A DNA stretch of 64,000 bases from Streptomyces resistomycificus. Lineage in GTDB: Bacteria > Actinomycetota > Actinomycetes > Streptomycetales > Streptomycetaceae. The stretch spans positions 202,787 to 266,786 of the forward strand of contig NZ_KQ948993.1 of assembly GCF_001514265.1 (NCBI RefSeq), given 5' to 3'. Under the pieces are notes generated by a model. It had not been told where the DNA came from and made no database searches. It worked only from the letters and a program-made list of their open reading frames with translations. Position numbers and translations under genes: made by a program. Each line of letters begins with the position of its first letter. The stretch's first letter is position 1. This document shows, piece by piece, positions 33,715 through 43,347 of this stretch.

Positions 33715-33971
33715 GTGCGGCTCCTAGGTCCAACCGAAGACTCGATGTCCAGCATTTCGAACACAGTTCGGCAAGTCGGTCAGAAGGTAGAGGTGAGGCG
33801 TGCGCACGTCAATGCTTCGCACACGACCCGATGACGCCTGTGTGAACGCTGTGCCGCGTGATGATCCGCCTGGCGACGCGCCGCAGGTGCCAGCGATGTT
33901 CGAGATCCCGTACCGCGGCGCCCCGCCGGACGTTACCGTTCGGTAGACGACGTCGTCCCGGAGGTGCCCGC

Positions 33972-35396
33972 ATGCCGCTCGACCGTTTCGCAGGCCTCGC
34001 GGAGTCCGCCCGCGCGCTCGCCGCCGCCGAGGTCACGTCCCGTGCGCTGGTGGAGCGGGCGCTGGCGCGGATCGAGGCCACCCGGACCTCGCTGAACGCC
34101 TTCCGGATCGTACGGACCGAGGCGGCGCTCGCCGAGGCGGAGGCCGCCGACAAGGAGCTGGCGGCCGGGGTGCGCAAGCCGCTGCTCGGGGTGCCGGTGG
34201 CCGTCAAGGACGACATGGACGTGGCCGGCGAGCCCACCGCGTTCGGCTGCCGGGGCGAGTTCCCGCCGGTCGCCGAGGACGGCGAGGCGGTCCGGCGGCT
34301 GCGCGCGGCCGGGGCGGTGATCGTCGGCAAGACCAACACCTGCGAGTTCGGGCAGTGGCCGTTCACCGAGGGGCCCGCCTTCGGCGCGACCCGCAATCCG
34401 TGGAGCACGGAGCACACCCCGGGCGGCTCGTCCGGCGGTTCGGCGGCCGCCGTCGCCGCCGGTCTGGTGCCGGCCGCGCTCGGCTCGGACGGCGCCGGCT
34501 CGGTGCGGATCCCCGCCTCCTGGACCCATCTGATCGGCATCAAGCCGCAGCGCGGCCGGATCTCCACGTGGCCGCGCGGCGAGTCCTTCCAGGGCATCAC
34601 GGTCAACGGCACCCTGGCCCGCACCGTCGCCGACGCGGCCCTCCTCCTGGACGCGGCGGCCGGCAACCACGAACGCGACCCCCACCGGCCACCGGCCGTC
34701 GACGCCTCGGCGGCGGTGCACCGCGACCCCGGCCGGCTGCGCATCGCGCTCTCCCTGAAGCCGCCGTTCACCGCGCTGCCCGCGCGACTCCAGCCGGAGG
34801 TACGGGCCCGGATCCTCCAACTCGCCGAACAGTTGGCGCGGTTGGGCCACACGGTCGAGGAGGCGGATCCGCCGTACGGTCAGATCGGGCTCACCTTCGT
34901 CCCCCGTGCCACGGCAGGTATCGCCGAGCGCGTCCGCGAGGCGCCCTTCCCGGCCCTTCTCGACCGCCGCACCCGTGACGCCGCCCGGCTGGGCGGGCTG
35001 CTCGGCGGCCCGCCGCTGCGGGTGGCCCGGCGCGCCGAGGCGGCCCTGCACCGTCGTATCGGCCGGTTCTTCGAGTCCTACGACGTGATCCTCGCGCCGA
35101 CGACGGCCGCTCCCCCGCCACGCGTCGGCGCCCTGCTGAACCTCGGCGGCCTGGCCACCGACCGCGCGATGATCGCGGCCTGTCCGTACGCCTGGCCGTG
35201 GAACGTGCTGGGGTGGCCGGGGGTGAACGTGCCGGCCGGTTTCGTGGGCGGTGGTCTGCCGGTCGGCGCCCAGTTGCTCGGACCGGCCAACAGTGAGCCG
35301 CTGCTGATCTGCCTCGCGGCGCAGTTGGAGGCGGAGCTGCGCTGGCACTCGGCGCGGCCGCCGGAGCACACGGTCACGGACTCCGCGGCCACGTAA
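33972..35396 (+). CDS. amidase (amidase signature family)
   Basis: A 474-residue serine amidase. The catalytic Lys is in GVPVAVKDDMDVAGEPT near residue 77, and the signature with the cis-Ser and nucleophile is TPGGSSGGSAAAVAAGL near 153 and GSDGAGSVRIPA near 175. Full length, with the C-terminal region PYAWPWNVLGWPGVNVPAG typical of the family. It hydrolyses amide bonds of unknown substrate. ATG 33972 (MPLDRFAG). It is followed within 30 bases by the NfeD-like gene, with which it may be cotranscribed. Confidence 0.92.
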   Translation: MPLDRFAGLAESARALAAAEVTSRALVERALARIEATRTSLNAFRIVRTEAALAEAEAADKELAAGVRKPLLGVPVAVKDDMDVAGEPTAFGCRGEFPPVAEDGEAVRRLRAAGAVIVGKTNTCEFGQWPFTEGPAFGATRNPWSTEHTPGGSSGGSAAAVAAGLVPAALGSDGAGSVRIPASWTHLIGIKPQRGRISTWPRGESFQGITVNGTLARTVADAALLLDAAAGNHERDPHRPPAVDASAAVHRDPGRLRIALSLKPPFTALPARLQPEVRARILQLAEQLARLGHTVEEADPPYGQIGLTFVPRATAGIAERVREAPFPALLDRRTRDAARLGGLLGGPPLRVARRAEAALHRRIGRFFESYDVILAPTTAAPPPRVGALLNLGGLATDRAMIAACPYAWPWNVLGWPGVNVPAGFVGGGLPVGAQLLGPANSEPLLICLAAQLEAELRWHSARPPEHTVTDSAAT

Positions 35397-35422
35397 CGGC
35401 GTTCGGCCCGTACCCTGTGACC

Positions 35423-35641
35423 ATGGACGACGCGTCGATGGTCGGGCTCATGGGACGGGTCACCGGGACGATCGGGCCCGGGCTGGTCGGCGAGGTGATC
35501 GTCCGGGTGCGCGGCGGCGCCGAGCACTTCCTCGCCTACCCCGCCTCCGGCACTGACCGCATCGAGCGGGGCACGGTGGTCATGGTGGTGGAGTACCTGC
35601 CGCCGAGAACGGTCTACGTGCAGGCGGCGTACGACAGTTGA
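35423..35641 (+). CDS. small NfeD-like (OB-fold) protein
   Basis: A 72-residue protein with the NfeD C-terminal OB-fold text GRVTGTIGPGLVGEVIVRVR and RGTVVMVVEYLPPRTVYVQA. There is no membrane anchor. It precedes the flotillin gene, and NfeD-type proteins are the known partners of flotillins. ATG 35423 and GTG 35417 are both possible starts. Confidence 0.75.
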   Translation: MDDASMVGLMGRVTGTIGPGLVGEVIVRVRGGAEHFLAYPASGTDRIERGTVVMVVEYLPPRTVYVQAAYDS

Positions 35642-35776
35642 GCCCGCTGCCCCGCAGGTGAGACCGGGTTTGTACCAAGCTTTCGACAAGGCTGCGCAAG
35701 CGTCTGTACCCAAGGCCTCGCACGGGCGCACACTCCCTTCGTTCGGTGCCGAAAGGGCACCATCCAAAGGGGGCGT

Positions 35777-37264
35777 ATGCCGATGGTTGTCGGCGTCGTT
35801 GCGGGGGTGGCGGTTGCCGCCGTCCTCGTCGTGATCGGTCTGTTCAAGATGATGTGGCGTGTCGCGGAACCGAACGAGGCACTGATCATCTCCGGCTCCA
35901 AGCACAAGACGGAGGGCCTTGAGGCGGGCATGGGCTTCCGTATCGTCACCGGGCGCGGCACGCTCGTGCTGCCCGGAGTCCAGGCGGTGCGCAAGCTGTC
36001 GCTCGACCTCAACGAGACCGAACTGCATGTGGACTGCGTGACCCACCAGGGCATTCCGCTCAAGGTGCGGGGCGTGGTCATCTTCAAGGTGGGCGACGAC
36101 TTCGTGTCGATCGCCAACGCGGGCCGCCGGTTCCTCGACCAGCAGAAGCTGATGTCGGAGCGGGTGCACAACGTCTTCGCCGGTCATCTGCGGTCCATCG
36201 TCGGCGGGTTGACGGTCGAGGAGATGATCCGGGACCGGGAGAAGCTCACCGGGCAGACCCGGGCGGCCTGCGGCACGGAGATGGAGAAGCTGGGCCTGAT
36301 CGTGGACTCGCTGCAGATCCACGAGATCGAGGACCCGACCGGGTACATCCAGAACCTGGCGATGCCGCACGCGGCAGCCGTCCAGAGGGACGCGCGCATC
36401 GCGCAGGCCGAGGCGAACCGGCTGGCCACCGAGGCCGAGCAGCAGTCGTTCGCGCGCATGGCCGAGGCCACCCGGGACAGCGAGATCCTGCAGGCCGGCT
36501 ACCAGGCCGAGCGGGACAAGGCGGGCGCGAAGGCCCGCCAGGCCGGTCCGCTGGCCGACGCCGCGGCCCGGCAGGAGGTCGTCGTCCAGGAGACGCGGGT
36601 CGCCGAACTCGAGGCGCACCGGCGCGAGCAGCAACTCCAGGCGGACGTCCGCAAGCCCGCGGACGCGCAGGCGTACGAGAAGCGGACCCTGGCCGAGGCG
36701 GAGCGTGACGCGCGGATCTCCGGAGCGCAGGCCAAGGCGAAGGAGACGGAACTCGCGGCCGCGGCCGAGGCGACCCGGGTCAAGACGGCCGCGGGCGCGG
36801 AGGCCGAGGCCACCAGGGCTCGCGGCACCGCCATGGCGGCGGCCACCCGCGCGACCGGTGAGGCGGAGGCCGCCGCGGCACAGGCCAGGGGCCTCGCGGA
36901 GGCCGAGGCGGCCAAGGCCAAGGGGCTCGCGGAGGCGGAAGCCATAAAGGCACGGGCCGCTGCCCTGGCCGAGAACCAGGAAGCGGTCGTCGCCCAGCAA
37001 CTCGCGGAGAACTGGCCGGAGATCGTGAAGGCCGGCGCGTCCGCGTTCGGCAGCGTGGACAACATGGTGGTGCTCAACGGCGCCGACGGCATGGCCGACA
37101 TGCTCGCCAAGGCGCTCACCATGGGCGGCACCGGTCTCGGCCTGGCCCGCCAGCTGCTCGCCTCGATGAACCAGAACGGTCAGGTGCCGAACGGGACTTC
37201 GTCCCTCAACGGGGTCACCCCTCCCCCGGCGCGGAAGGTGCCGGTGGACAAGGACGGGGGGTGA
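35777..37264 (+). CDS. flotillin-like SPFH-domain protein
   Basis: A 495-residue membrane-associated scaffold protein. It has an N-terminal membrane segment (VVGVVAGVAVAAVLVVIGLF, residues 4-23), an SPFH/band-7 domain (about 35-230; PLKVRGVVIFKVGDDFVSI) and a long Ala/Glu-rich coiled coil (about 210-400, repeats such as EAEAAKAKGLAEAEAIKARA). The C-terminal part, with GLGLARQLLASMNQNGQVP, matches flotillins. Flotillins organise membrane microdomains. ATG 35777 follows a purine-rich AAAGGGGG. The preceding NfeD-like gene supports the identification. Confidence 0.93.
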   Translation: MPMVVGVVAGVAVAAVLVVIGLFKMMWRVAEPNEALIISGSKHKTEGLEAGMGFRIVTGRGTLVLPGVQAVRKLSLDLNETELHVDCVTHQGIPLKVRGVVIFKVGDDFVSIANAGRRFLDQQKLMSERVHNVFAGHLRSIVGGLTVEEMIRDREKLTGQTRAACGTEMEKLGLIVDSLQIHEIEDPTGYIQNLAMPHAAAVQRDARIAQAEANRLATEAEQQSFARMAEATRDSEILQAGYQAERDKAGAKARQAGPLADAAARQEVVVQETRVAELEAHRREQQLQADVRKPADAQAYEKRTLAEAERDARISGAQAKAKETELAAAAEATRVKTAAGAEAEATRARGTAMAAATRATGEAEAAAAQARGLAEAEAAKAKGLAEAEAIKARAAALAENQEAVVAQQLAENWPEIVKAGASAFGSVDNMVVLNGADGMADMLAKALTMGGTGLGLARQLLASMNQNGQVPNGTSSLNGVTPPPARKVPVDKDGG

Positions 37265-37340
37265 GCGGCGAAAGGTGAGGGCCGACGTGCCGGGGAGGGC
37301 GAGGGCACGGGCTTTGACGGGGCGTTCTAACGTTGGCCCC

Positions 37341-37787
37341 GTGACTGCGACCACCGATGAGAACGTCCCCGGCCGGTTCGGCCCCTCCGCCACCGTCGAG
37401 GCCGACACCCGCAGGGTAGGCCGGGTACGCACGGAGTACTCGCCCGCGCACGACGGGGACCCGGATCCCGGCGAGATCGTCTGGACCTGGGTCCCCTTCG
37501 AGGAGAACGACGGCCGGGGCAAGGACCGCCCGGTTCTCGTCGTCGCCCGCGAGGCTGGCGGCACCTTCCTGGCCGTCCAGCTGTCGAGCAAGCGGCACCA
37601 CGGCGATCGGGAGTGGGTGCCGATCGGCAGCGGTCCCTGGGACCGCTCGGGCCGGGACTCGTGGGTGGACGTGGACCGCGTGCTGCGGCTGCACGAGGAC
37701 GGCATGCGCCGGGAGGCGTGCGCCCTGGACCGGATGCGGTTCAACCTCGTCCGACACCGGCTGGGGGAACGCTACGGCTGGAGCTGA
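37341..37787 (+). CDS. PemK/MazF-like protein with N-terminal extension
   Basis: A 148-residue protein. The C-terminal 100 residues have the MazF/PemK fold text PGEIVWTWVPFEENDGRGKD, RPVLVVAREAGG and LAVQLSSKRHHGDREWVPIG. MazF toxins are mRNA endoribonucleases. An N-terminal extension of about 45 residues is unusual, and no antitoxin gene precedes it, so it may be a solitary protein rather than a functional toxin. GTG 37341. The flotillin gene ends 77 bases upstream; a PARG gene is convergent. Confidence 0.8.
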   Translation: MTATTDENVPGRFGPSATVEADTRRVGRVRTEYSPAHDGDPDPGEIVWTWVPFEENDGRGKDRPVLVVAREAGGTFLAVQLSSKRHHGDREWVPIGSGPWDRSGRDSWVDVDRVLRLHEDGMRREACALDRMRFNLVRHRLGERYGWS

Positions 37788-37841
37788 ACCGGACCCGGCG
37801 GCCGCCGCGCCCGGAGCTGACTGCTGACACCCACCAGGCGG

Positions 37842-38666
37842 CTAAGGCTGAAGCTCCCGCTCCGGGAACGCCCGGACGAAGGCCTCCCGCACCACCGCAC
37901 CCTTCGTCCGGTCGAGGACGCCGAAGACCACGTGCTCGAAGGCCCCGGCGAACCGGCCGCCGGGGCCGAGCAGCGCTCGGAACGCGCCGGCGACCTGGAC
38001 CGGGTCGTTCTGGAACACCCCGCAGCCCCACGCGCCCAGGACCAGCCGTCGGTAGCCGTGGACGACGGCGGTCTCCAGCACCCGCCCGGCGCGTGCGGCG
38101 AGGGCACCCGGCAGCTCGGCGGCCCGCTCCGGAGCCGTGCGCAGCACCACCCCGGCGTTCGGCGCCGCCGCGGTCAGGAAACCCGCGGTGTACGGCTCGT
38201 CCAGGAGCCGGCCGCGGTCGTCGCGGAAGACGGGAACGGCCGGGGAGTGGATGACACGGTCGGTGTAGAAGGGGTCGCGATGCGCGCGGTGGTGGTCGTA
38301 GAACTCCCGGACCCCGATCAGGCACGTGTACAGCGCGGAGGCCCGGCACAGGGCCTCTTCCTGGGCCTGGGCGCCGTTGAGGTAGCCGCCGCCGGGATTG
38401 CGGGCCGAGGAGAAGTTCAGGACGGCCACCGGACCCGTGAGCCGACGGGCCGCCTCCAGGCTGCTCTCGCCCGTCACCTCGAACAACGTCTTCACCGGGT
38501 CGACCGGCGGCACCGGCACCGGTTCCGGCCCGTACATGCGGGTCCCCGCCCGCGCCGCGTCCGTCTCCGCGGCGACGGACACCTCGCGGCCGTCCCGCGC
38601 GCGGTAGACACCCGCGGCGACGATCTCTTCGGTCTGCTGCGCGATGCCGCGCAGACGCGCGCTCAT
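37842..38666 (-). CDS. bacterial-type poly(ADP-ribose) glycohydrolase family protein (TIGR02452)
   Basis: A 274-residue macrodomain-like enzyme. The signature NPGGGYLNGAQAQEEALCR near residue 93 contains the PARG catalytic loop GGG-x6-QEE with the paired Glu. Further conserved segments: VIHSPAVPVFRDDRG and LVLGAWGCGVFQNDPVQVA. It should hydrolyse ADP-ribose polymers or ADP-ribosylated targets. The Streptomyces type is known to be active in a few species; this is by family. ATG 38666. The gap upstream, 38667-38955, contains the egtA promoter region and a TTCTCGAGAA palindrome. Confidence 0.88.
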   Translation of the reverse strand: MSARLRGIAQQTEEIVAAGVYRARDGREVSVAAETDAARAGTRMYGPEPVPVPPVDPVKTLFEVTGESSLEAARRLTGPVAVLNFSSARNPGGGYLNGAQAQEEALCRASALYTCLIGVREFYDHHRAHRDPFYTDRVIHSPAVPVFRDDRGRLLDEPYTAGFLTAAAPNAGVVLRTAPERAAELPGALAARAGRVLETAVVHGYRRLVLGAWGCGVFQNDPVQVAGAFRALLGPGGRFAGAFEHVVFGVLDRTKGAVVREAFVRAFPERELQP

Positions 38667-38955
38667 GGTGCGACCCCCGTACGCCCCATGACCGCGCGCC
38701 GCGCGGACTCCCCCGTCGTGCTCATACACGCATCCTGAGCGATTCTGGAGAGGCCGTGCAACAGAGTTTTCCGGCCCCGGAGGCGTCCGTCGAACTTCTC
38801 GAGAACACCCCGGAAACACACATCCTCGGCCCCGATTGCGCCGATGTGCACCCTTGTGCGAACGGACGGGAGGGTCTTGGGTGGGACGAGTGACATCGGC
38901 CCGACCCACCAGAACCCGGGCCGGTGACATGGTGGAATCTCAGGAGGATCCCGAC

Positions 38956-40293
38956 ATGTCCGATACACACAGTGGCTGTACGGAGCCCCGCTCCGCGGTC
39001 ACCGAAGCCGAGGTGGAGGCCCTGGTCCGGGGCATCTGCTTCAAGACCGGCCCGCCCCGCACCGTAGGGGTCGAGGTGGAATGGCTCGTCCACGAGCTGC
39101 GCGCCGAGCAGCTCCCCGTGACACCCGAACGACTCGAAGCGGCCTACGCCGCACTGCGTACCGTGCCCCTGAGGTCGGCGCTCACCGTCGAGCCCGGCGG
39201 CCAGCTGGAACTGAGCTCGCCGCCCGCCGCCTCCCTGATGGAGTGCATCGGTACCGTCTCCGCCGACCTCGCCGCCGTCCGCGCGGTGCTCGCCGAGGAC
39301 GACCTCGCCCTCGTCGGCGTCGGCCAGGACCCCTGGCACCCGCCCCGCAGGTTCCTGCGGGAGCCCCGGTACGACGCCATGGAGACCTGCCTCGACCGCA
39401 CCGGCCCGGCCGGCCGGGCCATGATGTGCACCTCCGCCTCCGTCCAGGTCTGCCTGGACGCCGGTCACGAGGAGCCCGGCCCGCTGGGTCTCGGGCGACG
39501 CTGGTGGCTGGCGCACCAGCTGGGCGCGGTCCTGGTGGCCGCGTTCGCGAACTCTCCGGTGGCCGGACGCAGGCCCACCGGCTGGCGCTCCTCCCGGCAG
39601 CTGCTGTGGATGGAGATAGGCGCCGGCCGCGCCGGAGCTCCCCCGATGGACGTGGATCCGCGCACCGCCTGGGCCCGGCACGTGCTGGACGCCCCGGTGA
39701 TGTGCGTACGGCGGGACGGCGGCCCGTGGGACGTGCCCGAGGGGCTGACGTTCCGGGAGTGGACCAGGTCGGGGGTGCCGAGGCCACCGACCAGGGAGGA
39801 TCTCGACTATCACGTCACGACGCTGTTCCCGCCGATCAGACCGCGGGGCCACCTCGAGCTGCGCATGATCGACGCCCAGCCCGGCGACGACGGCTGGATC
39901 GTGCCGCTGGCGGTGACGACGGCGCTCTTCGACGACCCGGAGGCCGCCGAGACCGCATACCGGATCGTCAAGCCGCTGGCCGAACGGGCCTACGCACTGC
40001 CCGCGCCGCACAATCCGCTGTGGACCGACGCGGCCCGACGCGGCCTGACCGACCCCGAGCTGCACGAGGCGGCCGTCGCGTGCTTCGGGGTGGCCCTGGA
40101 GGCCCTGCCCCGGCTCGGTGCCACCGCCGAGGTCACGGCCGCCGTCACGGAGTACCGGGACCGCTACGTGGTCCCCGGCCGCTGCCCCGCCGACGATCTG
40201 CTCGAACGCCTGCACGACATGAGCCTCTCCGCGTCTCGGCCCGGGTCGACCGGGAGCGCCCACACCGCCCACGGGAAGGACCTCCGCACATGA
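38956..40293 (+). CDS. egtA: glutamate-cysteine ligase of ergothioneine biosynthesis
   Basis: A 445-residue ATP-dependent ligase making gamma-glutamylcysteine, the sulphur donor for EgtB. Features: GVEVEWLVHELRAEQLPVTP near residue 37 (the substrate site of the GshA fold), VEPGGQLELSSPPA near 78, FPPIRPRGHLELRMIDAQPG near 292. ATG 38956 (MSDTHSG) is eight bases after AGGAGG. It is the first gene of an operon egtA-egtB-egtC-egtD with overlapping start/stops: its stop overlaps the egtB start (ATGA, 40290-40293). Confidence 0.95.
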   Translation: MSDTHSGCTEPRSAVTEAEVEALVRGICFKTGPPRTVGVEVEWLVHELRAEQLPVTPERLEAAYAALRTVPLRSALTVEPGGQLELSSPPAASLMECIGTVSADLAAVRAVLAEDDLALVGVGQDPWHPPRRFLREPRYDAMETCLDRTGPAGRAMMCTSASVQVCLDAGHEEPGPLGLGRRWWLAHQLGAVLVAAFANSPVAGRRPTGWRSSRQLLWMEIGAGRAGAPPMDVDPRTAWARHVLDAPVMCVRRDGGPWDVPEGLTFREWTRSGVPRPPTREDLDYHVTTLFPPIRPRGHLELRMIDAQPGDDGWIVPLAVTTALFDDPEAAETAYRIVKPLAERAYALPAPHNPLWTDAARRGLTDPELHEAAVACFGVALEALPRLGATAEVTAAVTEYRDRYVVPGRCPADDLLERLHDMSLSASRPGSTGSAHTAHGKDLRT

Positions 40294-41636
40294 GCGACCC
40301 CGCTCTCGACACCGCTGCCGACGTCGGCGACGCCGTCGACGTCGACGCGTTCCGCGACCGGGCGCTGACCACCCTGACCACCGCGCGGGACCGTACGACG
40401 CTGCTGACCAGCTGCGTGGAGGGACCGGACCTCACCGCACAGCACTCGCCGCTCATGTCGCCGCTGGTGTGGGACCTCGCGCACATCGGCAACCAGGAGG
40501 AGCAGTGGCTGCTGCGGGCCGTCGCCGGGCAGGAGGCGATACGGCCCGAGATCGACAGCCTCTACGACGCCTTCGAGCACCCGCGTTCGGAGCGGCCCTC
40601 CCTGCCCCTGCTGGCGCCCGCCGAGGCACGCGCGTACGCGGCGGACGTACGCGGCCGGGTGATGGACGTACTGGAGCGCACGGCGTTCCACGGGACGCGG
40701 CTGACGGAGGCGGGCTTCGCCTTCGGGATGATCGCGCAGCACGAACAACAGCACGACGAGACGATGCTGATCACCCATCAGCTCCGCAAGGGCCCGCAGG
40801 CCCTGACCGCGCCGGATCCCGAACCGGTGCCGCTGTTCACCGGTCCGGCCGAAGTCCTGCTCCCCGGCGGTCCGTTCACGATGGGCACCTCGACCGAAGC
40901 CTGGGCGCTGGACAACGAACGGCCCGCCCACCGGCGCGAGGTGGCGCCCTTCTACATCGACACCACCCCCGTGACCAACGGCGCCTACCAGAGGTTCATC
41001 GAGGACGGCGGCTACGACGACGAACGCTGGTGGACCCCGGCGGGCTGGGATCACATCCGCCAACACTCCATCCACGCCCCGCTGTTCTGGCGCCGGGACG
41101 GAAAGCAGTGGCTGCGGCGCCGCTTCGGCGTCACCGAGGTCGTACCGTCCGACGAGCCGGTGGTGCACGTGTGCTGGTACGAGGCCGACGCCTACGCCCG
41201 CTGGGCCGGGCGCCGGCTGCCCACGGAGGCCGAGTGGGAGAAGGCGGCCCGCCACGACCCGGTGGGCGACCGCTCAACGCGTTACCCGTGGGGTGACGCC
41301 GACCCGGCGCCCGAGCACGCCAACCTGGGCCAGCGACACCTTCAACCGGCACCTGCGGGAAGCTACCCGGAGGGCCAATCCCCGTTGGGTGTACGACAGT
41401 TGATCGGCGACGTGTGGGAGTGGACGGCGAGCGACTTCCTGCCGTACCCGGGGTTCCAGGCGTTCCCGTACAAGGAGTACTCGGAGGTGTTCTTCGGCCC
41501 CGACCACAAGGTGCTGCGCGGCGGCTCGTTCGCCGTGGACGCGGTGGCCTGCCGGGGGACGTTCCGCAACTGGGACTACCCGATCCGGCGGCAGATCTTC
41601 TCCGGGTTCCGCACGGCCCGCTCGGAGGCCGTCTGA
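40290..41636 (+). CDS. egtB: hercynine oxygenase / gamma-glutamyl hercynylcysteine sulfoxide synthase
   Basis: A 448-residue non-heme iron sulfoxide synthase. It joins hercynine and gamma-glutamylcysteine using O2. Iron ligands: His in WDLAHIGNQEE near residue 63, and the HxxxH pair in AQHEQQHDETML near residue 155. The C-terminal half is an FGE-sulfatase-like domain (FTMGTSTEAWALDNERP, RRLPTEAEWEKAARHD, IGDVWEWTASDF, LRGGSFAVD). Length is normal. Start is ATG 40290 in a four-base overlap with egtA; it ends in TGATG with egtC (41634-41638). Confidence 0.96.
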   Translation: MSDPALDTAADVGDAVDVDAFRDRALTTLTTARDRTTLLTSCVEGPDLTAQHSPLMSPLVWDLAHIGNQEEQWLLRAVAGQEAIRPEIDSLYDAFEHPRSERPSLPLLAPAEARAYAADVRGRVMDVLERTAFHGTRLTEAGFAFGMIAQHEQQHDETMLITHQLRKGPQALTAPDPEPVPLFTGPAEVLLPGGPFTMGTSTEAWALDNERPAHRREVAPFYIDTTPVTNGAYQRFIEDGGYDDERWWTPAGWDHIRQHSIHAPLFWRRDGKQWLRRRFGVTEVVPSDEPVVHVCWYEADAYARWAGRRLPTEAEWEKAARHDPVGDRSTRYPWGDADPAPEHANLGQRHLQPAPAGSYPEGQSPLGVRQLIGDVWEWTASDFLPYPGFQAFPYKEYSEVFFGPDHKVLRGGSFAVDAVACRGTFRNWDYPIRRQIFSGFRTARSEAV

Positions 41637-42463
41637 TGTGCCGTCACCTGGCCTACCTGGGCCCTCCGGAGCGGCTCGGCGACCTCCTGATCGAGCCCGC
41701 GCACAGTCTGTACCGGCAGTCGTGGGCCCCCCGGCGGCAGCGGTACGGGACCGTCAACGCCGACGGTTTCGGCGTCGGTTGGTACGCGGACGGTGATCCC
41801 GTGCCTGCCCGGTACCGCCGGGCCGGGCCCATCTGGGCCGACCAGTCGCTCGCCGACCTGGCGCGGGTCGTGCGCTCGGGCGCGGTGCTCGCCGCGGTGC
41901 GGGACGCGACCCTGGCGGGCGCGGACGCGGAGGCCGCGGCGGCGCCTTTCGCGGCCGGCCCGTGGCTGTTCAGCCACAACGGCGCCGTGGCGGGCTGGCC
42001 GCGGTCCCTCGCGCCCCTCGCCGAGACCCTGCCCGCGGCCGACCTGTTGTCGCTGGAGGCCCGCAACGACTCGGCGCTCGTGTGGGCGCTGGTGCTGGCC
42101 CGGCTGCGCGGGGGCGACGAGGAGGGGCAGGCCCTGGCCGACACGGTCCTCGACGTGGCCGCGGCGGCTCCCGCCTCCCGGCTCAACCTGCTGCTCACCA
42201 ACGGCGAGACCGTCATGGCGACGGCCTGGGGCGACACCCTCTGGTACCTCGCCGAGCCCGGCCGCCGCACCGTCGTGGCCTCCGAGCCCTACGACGACGA
42301 CCCGCACTGGCAGGAGGTCCCCGACCGCACCCTGCTCGCGGCGAGCCGCACGGACGTGCTGCTCACCCCGCTCAAGGACCCGAGCGACGCCCTGGCGCAC
42401 ACCCCAACTCCCGGCTCCGCTCGCGCGGAGGGAGACCCGGCACCGAAGGAGCCCAGCACGTGA
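41636..42463 (+). CDS. egtC: ergothioneine class II glutamine amidotransferase
   Basis: A 275-residue Ntn amidohydrolase that removes the glutamyl group from the EgtB product. The nucleophile Cys is residue 2 (MCRHLAYLGPP), exposed by removal of Met. NADGFGVGWYADGD near residue 41 and PWLFSHNGAVAGW near 107 match the EgtC family. It overlaps egtB by one base and the following egtD by four bases (GTGA, 42460-42463). Confidence 0.95.
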   Translation: MCRHLAYLGPPERLGDLLIEPAHSLYRQSWAPRRQRYGTVNADGFGVGWYADGDPVPARYRRAGPIWADQSLADLARVVRSGAVLAAVRDATLAGADAEAAAAPFAAGPWLFSHNGAVAGWPRSLAPLAETLPAADLLSLEARNDSALVWALVLARLRGGDEEGQALADTVLDVAAAAPASRLNLLLTNGETVMATAWGDTLWYLAEPGRRTVVASEPYDDDPHWQEVPDRTLLAASRTDVLLTPLKDPSDALAHTPTPGSARAEGDPAPKEPST

Positions 42464-43347
42464 GTCCGTTCCTTCTCACCCGCACCCTGCCCGAGGACGC
42501 CACGGACGCCGCCCTGCGCGCCGACGTCCTGCAAGGGTTGACGCACACCCCGAAGACCCTGCCGCCGAAGTGGTTCTACGACGCCCACGGCAGTGAACTG
42601 TTCGAGCAGATCACTGAGTTGTCCGAGTACTACCCGACGCGCGCCGAGCGGGAGAGCCTGGTCGCCCGCTCCGGGGAGATCGCCGCGGCGACCCGCGCCC
42701 GCACCCTGGTCGAACTGGGCTCGGGCTCTCCGGAGAAGACCCGCCACCTCATCGACGCCCTGACCGCTCTGCACACCTACGTCCCGGTCGACGTCAGCGA
42801 GAGCGCGCTCACCCAGGCCGGGCACGCGCTCATCGCCGAGCGGCCCGGCCTCGAGGTCCACGCCCTCATCGCCGACTTCACCGCACGGCTGGCGCTGCCG
42901 GACACCCCCGGGCCCCGGCTGGTGGCGTTCCTCGGCGGCACCATCGGCAATCTGCTGCCGGCCGAACGGGCCGCGTTCCTCGCGGCCGTCCGCGCCCTGC
43001 TCTCCCCCGGTGACGCGCTGCTGCTCGGCACCGACCTGGTCAAGGACGAGGAGGTCCTGGTGCGGGCGTACGACGACGCGTCCGGGGTGACGGCCGCGCT
43101 ATGTGGGTCGTTCATCCTGTCCGTTGTCCGCACCGCAAGGCCCACTCGCGTGCCCAAGCCCAGGCAGAGAAGCCGGATCAGCAAGGGAAGAACTCGGCCT
43201 GCTTCCCGGCCCCGTCGGTCATCCCGGGCACCCAGCGGCCCGGCGATGGGAAGGGTGCCCGCTGCTGCCGGCGTGGCGCGTTCGACAAGGAAACTGCGAT
43301 CCCGGCACTCCGCCGATGTGGCGTCGACCGAAGAGAGGCACGCATGA
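42460..43347 (+). pseudogene. egtD: truncated native egtD (histidine N-methyltransferase)
   Basis: The first 213 residues (to about 43098) are a good EgtD: PPKWFYDAHGSELFEQIT, SEYYPTRAERESL, the SAM motif VELGSGSPEKTR and FLGGTIGNLLP. After YDDASGVTAA the text changes to an Arg/Ser-rich stretch with no EgtD similarity (LCGSFILSVVRTARP...). The last third of the protein, including the catalytic region, is absent. The frame runs to 43347 and its stop overlaps the start of the second egtD (ATGA). Either the truncated protein is made as a coupling device, or it is simply dead. It starts with GTG 42460. Confidence 0.88.
43099..43343. other. junction DNA between the two egtD copies
   Basis: About 245 bases separating the end of native egtD similarity (43098) and the start of the second egtD. 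It is open in the native frame but composition is not protein-like in any frame. No transposase, terminal repeat or tRNA is recognised. Together with the second egtD and the integrase remnant it marks an acquisition event. Confidence 0.6.

Noticed and set aside
37842..38666. A functional ADP-ribose link between the PARG gene and the TIR-STAND gene
   Set aside because: They are nearly 9 kb apart with unrelated genes between; nothing in the sequence supports a joint system.
43101..43343. An N-terminal extension of the second egtD, open in its frame from 43101
   Set aside because: The text is Cys/Arg/His-rich and unlike EgtD; ATG 43344 has a good ribosome binding site and gives the family N-terminus.
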